From positions 1-63,853 of the forward strand of contig JADGPO010000150.1 of NCBI GenBank assembly GCA_017882405.1: a stretch of DNA of 63,853 bases. Direction: 5' to 3'. Made by a program: the position numbers and the translations under genes. Position 1 is the stretch's first letter. Every line of letters begins with the position of its first letter. Source of the DNA: Solirubrobacteraceae bacterium (GTDB taxonomy: Bacteria; Actinomycetota; Thermoleophilia; Solirubrobacterales; Solirubrobacteraceae). Below, piece after piece: positions 42,328 to 49,431 of the stretch. Under the pieces are notes generated by a model. The model ran no database searches and had not been told where the DNA came from. It saw only the letters and a list, made by a program, of their open reading frames with translations.

Positions 42328-42602
42328 TCGATCACGCTCGTCTTCAGCTCCTCGAGCTCCTGCTCGTAGTCCGAGCCCATCCGCTGCAGCAGCGCCAGCG
42401 TGGCGTGAGCCTCCTCCTCGTCGACCTTGGAGAGCGCGAACCCGACGTGGATCAGGACCCAGTCACCCGGTTGGGCGTGGTCGCCGTCGTTGGCCAGGAG
42501 GCTGACGTTGACGTTGCGGCGCACGCCGACGATGTCGACCTTGGCGATCTGGTTGACCTCGTCGACCAACTCGATCACCTGTCCGGGTATCGCCAGGCAC
42601 AT
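42324..42602 (-). CDS. hypC: Hydrogenase maturation chaperone HypC
   Basis: A 92-residue canonical HypC. MCLAIPGQVIELVD places the functional cysteine at position 2; NVSLLAND and PGDWVLIHVGFALSKVDEEEA complete the OB-like core and C-terminal helix. It carries the Fe(CN)2CO group between HypD and the large subunit. ATG at 42602 is preferred to the upstream frame start because the family begins with MCL. First gene of the leftward hydrogenase operon. Confidence 0.95.
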   Translation of the reverse strand: MCLAIPGQVIELVDEVNQIAKVDIVGVRRNVNVSLLANDGDHAQPGDWVLIHVGFALSKVDEEEAHATLALLQRMGSDYEQELEELKTSVIE

Positions 42603-42675
42603 TCGGCCTGCTCCACTCCTCTCTGGCGGCCTTCCCATGACCGTCAACCAGTCACCGGGCTCCCCGCCAGACGTC

Positions 42676-42705
42676 GGTATACCAGCCTGCGGTGCGTCGG
42701 CCCAA
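42676..42705 (-). promoter_or_regulatory. Candidate promoter of the hydrogenase operon
   Basis: On the minus strand TTGGGC (42705-42700) and TATACC (42681-42676) are separated by 18 bases, a plausible sigma70-type -35/-10 pair. Transcription would begin near 42669, leaving a leader of about 67 bases before hypC. The palindrome at 42723-42746 would then be centred near -65, where Crp-type activators act. Matches to the consensus are moderate. Confidence 0.4.
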
Positions 42706-42722
42706 GAGGCCCGTAACCCTGA

Positions 42723-42746
42723 TGACGGTAATCGAAATTACAGTCA
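42723..42746. promoter_or_regulatory. 24-bp palindrome, candidate Crp/Fnr-type operator
   Basis: The left arm TGACGGTAAT (42723-42732) and right arm ATTACAGTCA (42737-42746) are reverse complements except at one position per arm, around a CGAA centre. Size and two-fold symmetry suit a Crp/Fnr-family dimer. It lies 121 bases from the hypC start and 105 bases from the start of the regulator gene, so it could control both directions. The encoded regulator at 42851 is the obvious candidate to bind it. Confidence 0.65.
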
Positions 42747-42850
42747 CCTCCGGGCGCCGGTGGGTCCGCGCCTTCCCGCCGCCCGGGGCGTATGCTGCCT
42801 CTGCAAGCCCGTCCTAAGCAACCCCTCGACAGGGAGGCCGGAGGAGCGTC

Positions 42851-43693
42851 ATGAAGGGCCAGGGAGAGGTCGATTGCTCGGCCGAGCAGGGCGCTGCGGT
42901 CCATCTTCGGTGGGCCCGGCAACGGCCGCCGGAGTCGCGTTCGAGTTCCAACCAATACCTGCTCGACCACGACGTCGATCTTGCCGAGGTGCTCGACGTG
43001 CGCATGCGCCTGGTGGCCCGGTCCGCGGCGACGGCCGTGATCTTCGACGCCGATGTGGGGGACCTCCGGCTCAGCGAGCGTCTGGCCTCCGCCACTCCCG
43101 GACCCGGGGTGCTGGTCCTCGACGGCGTGCTCTCGGTCAACGTGCAGGTCGGCGATCGCGTCGCCGCTGAGCTGCTCGGACCGGGAGACCTCGTCGAGCC
43201 CGGTCATCACGAGGCCGAGGACCTGCTGGCGTGCGCGACCGAATGGCGCGGTCTGGTGCCCACGCGCTTCGCTCTGCTGGACGGCGACTTCGCGCAGCGG
43301 GTGCGCCCCTGGCCGCAGCTGATGCAGGCGCTGCTGCGTCGCGTGGAGCGCCGCACCCACAATCTCAACGTGCAACGGGCGATCGCCTCGCAGCCGCGCC
43401 TGGAGGTTCGCCTGGCCCTGTTGCTCTGGCACCTGGCGGCCCGGTGGGGCCGGGTCGAGCCCGGGGGGATCCGCCTGCCCCTGCCGCTCACCCACCAGCT
43501 GCTGGGACGGCTGATCGGCGCCGAGCGCCCGTCGGTCTCCCACGCGCTGGCGCGGCTCTCGCGGGCGGGGCTGGTCACGGGCCACGGGGACGAGTGGCAC
43601 CTGCACGGACGTGTGGAGGATCAGCTGGGCGCGATGCTGCATACCCCGAGCGAACCGGTATCGCCGCTGTTCGCCGCCCGTGGGCCGACCTAG
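42851..43693 (+). CDS. Crp/Fnr-family transcriptional regulator
   Basis: A 280-residue regulator with an N-terminal cyclic-nucleotide-binding-like beta roll (PGPGVLVLDGVLSVNVQVG, AAELLGPGDLVEP) and a C-terminal winged helix-turn-helix (LTHQLLGRLIGAERPSVSHA). The phosphate-binding cassette of cAMP-binding Crp is not recognisable. Only two cysteines are present, too few for an Fnr [4Fe-4S] cluster. Its signal is thus unknown. A GGAGG ribosome site precedes the ATG. Being divergent from the hydrogenase operon and upstream of the second small subunit, it probably controls both. Confidence 0.9.
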   Translation: MKGQGEVDCSAEQGAAVHLRWARQRPPESRSSSNQYLLDHDVDLAEVLDVRMRLVARSAATAVIFDADVGDLRLSERLASATPGPGVLVLDGVLSVNVQVGDRVAAELLGPGDLVEPGHHEAEDLLACATEWRGLVPTRFALLDGDFAQRVRPWPQLMQALLRRVERRTHNLNVQRAIASQPRLEVRLALLLWHLAARWGRVEPGGIRLPLPLTHQLLGRLIGAERPSVSHALARLSRAGLVTGHGDEWHLHGRVEDQLGAMLHTPSEPVSPLFAARGPT

Positions 43694-43717
43694 AGAGGAC
43701 ACGGACCGGGCGTTCGG

Positions 43718-44779
43718 ATGCGCAGCGTCAAGTTCGCCTCTGGGTACGCACCGGCCGAGAGCCGGCTGGTCCATGTGCTGTGGCTGACCTCCGGTCTGGG
43801 CTGCGACGGCGATTCGGTGGCCATGACGAGCGCCACCAGCCCCAGCCTGGAGGACCTGTGGCGAGGCGTGATGCCGGGCACGCCGCGGCTGGCCATCTAC
43901 AACCCGCTGCTCGCCTACGAGACGGGCGAGGAGTTCATGACCGCCTTCCGGGAGGCGGCTGCCGGACGGCTTGACCCGTTCGTGCTGGTGCTGGAGGGCT
44001 CGGTGGCCAACGAGGCGCTCAGCGGGGACGGGTACTGGTCGGCGTTCGGCATGGACCCGGCGAGCGGCGAGCCGGTGACCACCGACGAATGGCTGCAGCG
44101 CCTGACCCCGCGGGCCGCCGCCGTGCTGGCGCTCGGCACCTGCGCGGCCTACGGAGGCGTCCCCGCGATGCGCGGCAACCCCACGGGGGCGATGGGACTG
44201 CGCGACCGGCTCGGGGGAGGCTGGCGCTCGCGCCTGGGACTGGAGATCGTCAACCTGCCGGGCTGCCCGGTGGTGCCCGACAACATCACCGAGACGCTGC
44301 TCGTGCTGGCGCAGTTCGCGGCCGGCGCGGCGCCCGCGCCGGAGCTCGACGAGCAGGGGCGGCCGGCGTGGCTGTTCGCGCGCACCGTGCAGCAGGGCTG
44401 CCGCCGGGCCGGCTTCGCCGAGCAGGGCGAGTTCGCCTCCTCGTTCGGCGCCGAGCGCGGGTGTCTGGTCAAGCTCGGCTGCAAGGGTCCGGTCAGCCTG
44501 TGCAACGTGCCGCTGCGCGGCTGGACCGCCGGCATCGGCGGCTGTCCCAACGTCGGCGGGATCTGCATCGGTTGCACGATGCCCGGATTCCCGGACCGGT
44601 TCATGCCGTTCGTCGAGCCCAGCGCCGGCGGGCGCGCTCGCGCGCGAGCGCGGCAGTTCACCTACGCGCCGCTGATGGCGCGCCTGCGCCGGCGCGCGGT
44701 CTCGCGGGTTTTCGACCGCGAGCCGGAGTGGCGGCGTCCGGGGGAGCAGCTGGCCAGCGGCTATGAGCCCCGCTGGTAG
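43718..44779 (+). CDS. Second, orphan [NiFe]-hydrogenase small subunit
   Basis: A 353-residue paralogue of the small subunit at 38831-39892, identical in length and colinear throughout. Cluster ligands are kept: Cys29 and Asp32 (LGCDGDS), Cys142, Cys183, Cys228, Cys249, Cys255, Cys262, Cys283, Cys286. The position three before Cys228 is Gln225. The C-terminal tail is more arginine-rich. It is 24 bases downstream of the regulator gene, on the opposite strand to the main operon, and no large subunit accompanies it. It might pair with the single large subunit under other conditions, or act as an electron carrier or sensor. Confidence 0.93.
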   Translation: MRSVKFASGYAPAESRLVHVLWLTSGLGCDGDSVAMTSATSPSLEDLWRGVMPGTPRLAIYNPLLAYETGEEFMTAFREAAAGRLDPFVLVLEGSVANEALSGDGYWSAFGMDPASGEPVTTDEWLQRLTPRAAAVLALGTCAAYGGVPAMRGNPTGAMGLRDRLGGGWRSRLGLEIVNLPGCPVVPDNITETLLVLAQFAAGAAPAPELDEQGRPAWLFARTVQQGCRRAGFAEQGEFASSFGAERGCLVKLGCKGPVSLCNVPLRGWTAGIGGCPNVGGICIGCTMPGFPDRFMPFVEPSAGGRARARARQFTYAPLMARLRRRAVSRVFDREPEWRRPGEQLASGYEPRW

Positions 44780-44793
44780 CTCGGGTGGAGCCG

Positions 44794-45138
44794 ATGCCGA
44801 CTCGGGTCGTGTTCCGCTGTGAGTTCTGCGAAGGGTTGCCCGACCCGCTGACCCAGCTCGCGTTGGAGCGGGGGTTGCGCGAGCTGGCCTTCGGCCAGTA
44901 CCTGGAGGTACCGCCGGGGCGCTGGCTGATGTGGCTCGGCGGCGGCCCGCTGGGACCGCGGCGCTATGCCTGCGACGCCCACCGCGGCGACCTCGTCGCC
45001 GACCTGCGCGAGCACTACGGCGCGATCGCGCCCCACCCCTGGAAGCGACCGCCGTACCCGACGACGCTGCGCTCGGCCGACACCGAGCGCGCGATCGGCA
45101 ACGGCGGTCTGTCCCCGCTCCCGAAGTGGGGCTTTTAG
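44794..45138 (+). CDS. Conserved hypothetical protein downstream of the orphan small subunit
   Basis: A 114-residue soluble protein starting MPTRVVFRCEFCEGLPDP. It holds a CEFC pair near the N-terminus and another cysteine and histidine (YACDAHRGDL) about 50 residues later, so zinc or iron binding is plausible. EVPPGRWLMWLGGGPLG and REHYGAIAPHPW are distinctive. A GGTGGAG ribosome site supports the ATG at 44794 over the GTG at 44785. Function unknown; the position suggests a link to the hydrogenase. Confidence 0.7.
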   Translation: MPTRVVFRCEFCEGLPDPLTQLALERGLRELAFGQYLEVPPGRWLMWLGGGPLGPRRYACDAHRGDLVADLREHYGAIAPHPWKRPPYPTTLRSADTERAIGNGGLSPLPKWGF

Positions 45139-45158
45139 GTGGCTGCCCCCGACCACCG

Positions 45159-45452
45159 ATGACCAGCGAGCCCGACGCCGCCGCGCTCGATCAGCCGGTC
45201 TACGCCGACGGCGAGTACAAGCCGTTCGGCGATTTCACGCTCGCCGAGGTGCAGGCGCGGGCGGCCGAGCTCTCCAGCGCCGCCGGCTGGGGGCCTACCG
45301 CGCGGGTGGCAGGCGTCGCCCGCGGCTGGTCGGAGTTGGCGCGGACGATGAGCGGCGCGGGCGCTGCCCGGGTGCGCGACCTGGGCGACGAGCAGGCGGT
45401 GTCGTTTGCGCGGCGGCTGTGGGTGGTCCCGCCCGGCGGCAGCCTGCTGTAG
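45159..45452 (+). CDS. Small conserved hypothetical protein
   Basis: A 97-residue soluble protein: ADGEYKPFGDFTLAEVQARA, WGPTARVAGVARGWSELART, then RLWVVPPGGSLL at the end. It is helical in the middle with no cysteines. It is the last of four rightward genes (regulator, small subunit, CEFC protein, this one), 20 bases after its neighbour. I do not recognise a family with an assigned function. The 246 bases that follow hold no gene. Confidence 0.6.
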   Translation: MTSEPDAAALDQPVYADGEYKPFGDFTLAEVQARAAELSSAAGWGPTARVAGVARGWSELARTMSGAGAARVRDLGDEQAVSFARRLWVVPPGGSLL

Positions 45453-45698
45453 CCGTTCCCCGGGGCACGAGCGTCCGACCTGACCACGTCCCCGCGTCCT
45501 GGCCCGGGCCCGCGCCACGGGCCGTTGGGCGCGCAATCTGCGGGTTGCGTGCTGGATAAGGGCAGCTATGTGGCCACAATCGCGCACCCGCTCGGGAGGA
45601 CAGGGGGCGGGCCCCGGAAAGCGCGTGGTGCCCGGAGGCCTGGATGTGGGCCCACATCCCCACGTCTGGGAATCTCGGCTACGAGGTGGTGTGTGCTG

Positions 45699-45950
45699 CT
45701 ACCAGGCCTGGGCGCCGCCGCAATGGGGGCAATCGACCGAGGTTGACACCAGCGCCTGGAACACGAAGCCGCACTGGCACGCGTACATGGCGGCGTCGGT
45801 GGGCGCTCCGGCCTCGCGACGACGTCGCGCGGCGGAACTCCGGGTCACGGTCGTTTCCGGGGCCTTCTGGGCTGCCACCCGCCCCGGTCGCTCCTCGCGG
45901 TGGCGCCGCAGCAAGGCGGCGCCGGGTTTGCTCTTGGTAAGCACAGTCAT
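45699..45950 (-). CDS. Small zinc-ribbon protein
   Basis: An 83-residue protein with a basic, disordered first half (RRHREERPGR, SAARRRREAG) and a compact zinc ribbon at the C-terminus: MYACQCGFVFQAL, then VDCPHCGGAQAW. The CxC and CxxC pairs are consistent with one zinc ion. It is divergent from ccmE. Function unknown; nucleic acid binding is possible. Confidence 0.65.
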   Translation of the reverse strand: MTVLTKSKPGAALLRRHREERPGRVAAQKAPETTVTRSSAARRRREAGAPTDAAMYACQCGFVFQALVSTSVDCPHCGGAQAW

Positions 45951-46137
45951 AACGAAGAACGACAGCGACGCTCAATGGTTTCGCCTGCAAGCCAATATTC
46001 CCTTGTCGCTAACACGAAGCTAATAAGCAAATTGGTTCGTTCCCACGGGGCTCCGCCCGGCGTGGCATGGGGATGCGGCGCGGCCCCCCGCCCCGGCGTG
46101 GCACCCGGGGGACGGTATGGGACAATGGATCGCGGTC

Positions 46138-46551
46138 ATGGATCCGAGCCGCAAGCGCGTCATCCGCCTCACCGTCGCTCTGACGGCCGCCCTTCTGCTG
46201 GCGTCGGCGCTGGTGTACACGAGCTTCTCCGCCGGACGCGAGGAGCTCACGGCGTCGCAGCTGCTCAAGCGCGACCAGCCCGGACACTCCTACATCCTCG
46301 CCGGCACGGTGCTCGACCAAGGGTTCCACCGCGATGGTGATGTGCTGCGCTTCCGCGTCCGCGATCCCAAGCTCAAGGTCTCGGTTCCGGTCAGCTACAC
46401 GGGCGAGGTCCCCGACCCCTTCGCCCAGGGCCGAGCCGTGCTGGTGACGGTTCATCGGAGCCCCACCGACTCGACGGCGTTCGTGGGCCAACCGAACTCG
46501 CTGACGACGAAGTGCCCGTCCAAGTACAAGGCGGCCACCGCCTCCTATTGA
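46138..46551 (+). CDS. ccmE: Cytochrome c maturation heme chaperone CcmE, CxxxY type
   Basis: A 137-residue CcmE: an N-terminal membrane anchor (VIRLTVALTAALLLASALVY, residues 8-27) and a periplasm-side OB-fold domain (AGTVLDQGF, DGDVLRFRVRD). In most CcmE proteins heme is bound covalently through a histidine in HxxxY. Here the motif is CPSKY, with Cys126 and Tyr130, the rarer cysteine variant known mainly from archaea and some sulfate reducers. ATG at 46138 starts just before the anchor; 46117 is the longer alternative. It is 16 bases upstream of ccmF. Confidence 0.9.
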   Translation: MDPSRKRVIRLTVALTAALLLASALVYTSFSAGREELTASQLLKRDQPGHSYILAGTVLDQGFHRDGDVLRFRVRDPKLKVSVPVSYTGEVPDPFAQGRAVLVTVHRSPTDSTAFVGQPNSLTTKCPSKYKAATASY

Positions 46552-46567
46552 TGGAACCGGGTAACTG

Positions 46568-48820
46568 ATGGCCGCCGTCGGACGGCTGCTGCTGATCTTC
46601 GGACTGCTGAGCGCGGCGTACGGGTTCGTCGCTTCGCTGTATGGCGCGCGCGGTGGCGGCAGCGCCTGGGTGGACTCAGGGCGCCGGGCGATGTACTCGA
46701 TCGCCGGCATGTCGGCGATCGCCTTCGTGATTCTCGACGTCGCCTTCCTGCGCTCGGACTTCTCCTACAACATCATCGCCAGCGGCTCGAGCACGACCAC
46801 GCCGTTCTTCTACCGGGCGGCCGCGATCTGGTCGACCCAGCAGGGCTCGCTGCTGTTGTGGCTCCTGCTCCTGTCGGGCTGGTCGAGCCTGGCGCTGTAC
46901 CTCACCCGCCACAAGGTGCGCGAGATCGTCCCCTACGCCCAGGCGGTGCTGTTCGCTCTGGCCGGGTTCTTCGTCGGGCTCAACGTGCTGTTCGCCAACC
47001 CGTTCGCCACCAGCTCGACGCCCCCCACCGAGGGCGCCGGGCTGGACCCGCTGCTGCGCCACACGACGATGATGATCCACCCCCCGATGCTGTACTCGGG
47101 CTACACGCTGCTCATGGTGCCGTTCGCGTTCGCCGTCGGGGCGCTGATCACAGGTCGCCTGAGCGCCGAGTGGATCCAGGTGACGCGCCGCTTTGCGCTC
47201 GCGGCGTGGCTGTGTCTAGGGATCGGCGTCATGCTCGGCGCCCGCTGGTCCTATACGGAGCTGGGCTGGGGCGGCTACTGGGCGTGGGACCCGGTGGAGA
47301 ACGCCGCGCTCGTGCCGTGGCTGGTCGCCACCGCGTACATCCACTCCATCATGATCCAGGAGAAGCGAGGGATGCTGAAGGTGTGGAACGCGTCGCTGGT
47401 GCTGGCCACCGGCACGCTGGCGATCGTTGGCGATTTCCTGGTGCGCTCGGGGATCCTCAGCTCGATCCACGCCTTCGTTTCCGATCCCACGCTGAACGTC
47501 TCGTTCGTCGCCCTGATCTCCGTGATGGTGATCGGCTCGATCGTCCTGGTCGTGTGGCGACGTGACCGGCTGCGCAGCGATGCCCAGCTGGAATCGCTGA
47601 TCTCACGCGAGGGCGTGTTCCTGATCCAGAACTTCGTGCTCGTGGCGGTCGCCGCCGTCGTCTTGTGGCTCACCTTTTTCCCGCTCATCTCCGAGGCGAT
47701 CACGGGTACGCCGACGTCGGTCGGGCCGCCGGCGTTCAACGAGCTCGTGGACCCGCTGGCGCTCGTCGTCGTCGTGCTGTCAGGCATCGGGCCGATCATC
47801 GCCTGGCGCCAGGTGACGCTGGCCAAGCTGCGGCGCAGCTTCGCCTTCCCGGTGGCCGCGGCGCTCGTGGCGCTGATCGTGCTGCTGATCGTGCCCGGGG
47901 TGATCGATCATGGGTTCGCGCTGGCGATGTTCTGCTTGGGCACGTTCGTGGTGGCCTCGGTGGCGCAGGAGTTCTTCCGCGGCGTGCGCGCGCGCCAGGC
48001 GATGACCTCCGAGCCCGCGCCGGTGGCGCTCGGGCGCCTGGTGCGCCGCAACCGCCGGCGCTACGGCGGCTACATCGTGCACGCGGGGGTGGCGCTGGCG
48101 CTGATCGGGGTGGCCGCCTCGACTTCGTTCCAGCACTCGCGCACCGCCAACCTCATGCCGGGCCAGTCGGTGCACCTGGACGGCTACGACTTCCGTTATG
48201 TGCGACCCACGGCCAACGCCAGCCCGCAGAAGATCTCATTCGGGGCGATCCTCGACGTCAGCCGGGGCGGCGAGCACGTCACGACCCTGCACACCGAGTA
48301 CGGCCTGTACCCGTCGCTTGACCCGATGCACCAGATCGGCCGCTTCTTCGAGAGCGCCGACGGCGCTTCCAACGAGAGCCGGGTCGGCCTCGACGCCGGG
48401 CTGACGCATGACATCTGGACCGTGATCTCGCCCGACATCACGCCGCTCAACCGCCTGATCAACCGCGGCGACGTGCTGATCGGCCGCGCGCTGCTGCAGG
48501 CCCAGAGGCTGCCCGCGGCTCAGCGCGACCGAGCCCTCACCAACCTCTTCCAGCTGCGCGACCTGGCGATTCGCGGGATCACCAGCCGGTACGTCCAGCA
48601 CCCGTGGGCGGCGTCGTTCAAGCTGATCGTCTCCCCGCTGGTGACCTGGCTATGGCTGGGCGCGATCCTGGCCGCGCTGGGCGGGCTGATCGCCCTGTGG
48701 CCGATGCCGCTCTCACGCCGCAGCCGGCGCCGGCTGGCGGCGTCCGGCCGTGAATCGCGCCCGGACGGCGCCTCGACCGTCCCGCCCACCGACGCCGAGC
48801 GCCAGCCCGAGCTGGTCTGA
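46568..48820 (+). CDS. ccmF: Cytochrome c heme lyase CcmF
   Basis: A 750-residue polytopic membrane protein that attaches heme to apocytochrome c. The tryptophan-rich heme-handling motif WGGYWAWDPVENAAL is near residue 235. Histidines in HTTMMIHPPMLYSGY and further transmembrane segments on both sides fit CcmF. A large extracytoplasmic domain lies between about 520 and 690, before a final membrane helix (TWLWLGAILAALGGLIAL). It is encoded with ccmE and a small CcmI-like protein. The other Ccm components are not in this window. Confidence 0.94.
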   Translation: MAAVGRLLLIFGLLSAAYGFVASLYGARGGGSAWVDSGRRAMYSIAGMSAIAFVILDVAFLRSDFSYNIIASGSSTTTPFFYRAAAIWSTQQGSLLLWLLLLSGWSSLALYLTRHKVREIVPYAQAVLFALAGFFVGLNVLFANPFATSSTPPTEGAGLDPLLRHTTMMIHPPMLYSGYTLLMVPFAFAVGALITGRLSAEWIQVTRRFALAAWLCLGIGVMLGARWSYTELGWGGYWAWDPVENAALVPWLVATAYIHSIMIQEKRGMLKVWNASLVLATGTLAIVGDFLVRSGILSSIHAFVSDPTLNVSFVALISVMVIGSIVLVVWRRDRLRSDAQLESLISREGVFLIQNFVLVAVAAVVLWLTFFPLISEAITGTPTSVGPPAFNELVDPLALVVVVLSGIGPIIAWRQVTLAKLRRSFAFPVAAALVALIVLLIVPGVIDHGFALAMFCLGTFVVASVAQEFFRGVRARQAMTSEPAPVALGRLVRRNRRRYGGYIVHAGVALALIGVAASTSFQHSRTANLMPGQSVHLDGYDFRYVRPTANASPQKISFGAILDVSRGGEHVTTLHTEYGLYPSLDPMHQIGRFFESADGASNESRVGLDAGLTHDIWTVISPDITPLNRLINRGDVLIGRALLQAQRLPAAQRDRALTNLFQLRDLAIRGITSRYVQHPWAASFKLIVSPLVTWLWLGAILAALGGLIALWPMPLSRRSRRRLAASGRESRPDGASTVPPTDAERQPELV

Positions 48821-48829
48821 GGCGCGAAC

Positions 48830-49132
48830 ATGGCCTACCTGATCGTCCTCGTGGTGCTGGCGGTCGTCGTCTACGCCGTATCCGAGCCGCTTCGCCGGGC
48901 CCGGTCTGAGCCGTCGGCGCAGCGTGGCCGCATGGGAGCCGATCAGGTCGCCGAGCTGGAGGCCGCCCGGGACGCCAAGTACCGGGAGATCCGTGACGCC
49001 GACCTGGACGTTCGCACCGGCAAGCTCTCAGACGACGACTACGCCGCCCTCGACGGCACGCTGCGAGGCGAGGCGATCGAGATCCTGCACGACCTGGATC
49101 GCGCGCGCGAACAGCTACCATCAGGGCCGTGA
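48830..49132 (+). CDS. Small membrane protein downstream of ccmF (CcmI-like)
   Basis: A 100-residue protein with one N-terminal membrane segment (YLIVLVVLAVVVYAVSEPL) and a charged helical domain: AELEAARDAKYREIRDADLD, then TGKLSDDDYAALDG. The helix plus GKLSDDDY motif resembles the N-terminal part of CcmI and related proteins next to ccm genes. Its stop overlaps the start of secG. A role presenting apocytochrome to CcmF is plausible but unproven. Confidence 0.7.
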   Translation: MAYLIVLVVLAVVVYAVSEPLRRARSEPSAQRGRMGADQVAELEAARDAKYREIRDADLDVRTGKLSDDDYAALDGTLRGEAIEILHDLDRAREQLPSGP

Positions 49133-49356
49133 CGGCGATCCTCGATCTCGTTCAGATCGCCCTCTGCATCGGGCTGATCTTCTTGATCCTGATGCACTCG
49201 GGCAAGGACGCGGGCCTCTCGGGCGCGTTCGGCGTCGGCACCGGTGCCGGTCCGCTGGGCGGCGGCTCGCTGGTGGAGCGCAACCTGAACCGCTGGACGA
49301 TCGCGTTTGCGGTGCTGTTCGTGATCAACACGATCGTGTTGATCAAGATCGGCTGA
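49129..49356 (+). CDS. secG: Preprotein translocase subunit SecG
   Basis: A 75-residue SecG with two membrane segments: IALCIGLIFLILMHSGKDAG, then FAVLFVINTIVLIKIG. The cytoplasmic loop GVGTGAGPLGGGSLVERNLN is typical. It assists SecYE in protein export. GTG at 49129 overlaps the preceding stop by four bases, placing it in the ccm transcript. Confidence 0.92.
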   Translation: MTAILDLVQIALCIGLIFLILMHSGKDAGLSGAFGVGTGAGPLGGGSLVERNLNRWTIAFAVLFVINTIVLIKIG

Positions 49357-49431
49357 ACCCGCTCGGGCCCGGGCGGGGCGGCCTCGGTGGCCGATAAGGG
49401 ACGAATAGAAAGACCTACTAGCCTCAGCGGG

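Noticed and set aside
43718..44779. Duplicate small subunit as an assembly or annotation artefact
   Set aside because: The two small subunits differ at many residues and have different neighbours, so this is a diverged paralogue and not a repeated contig piece.
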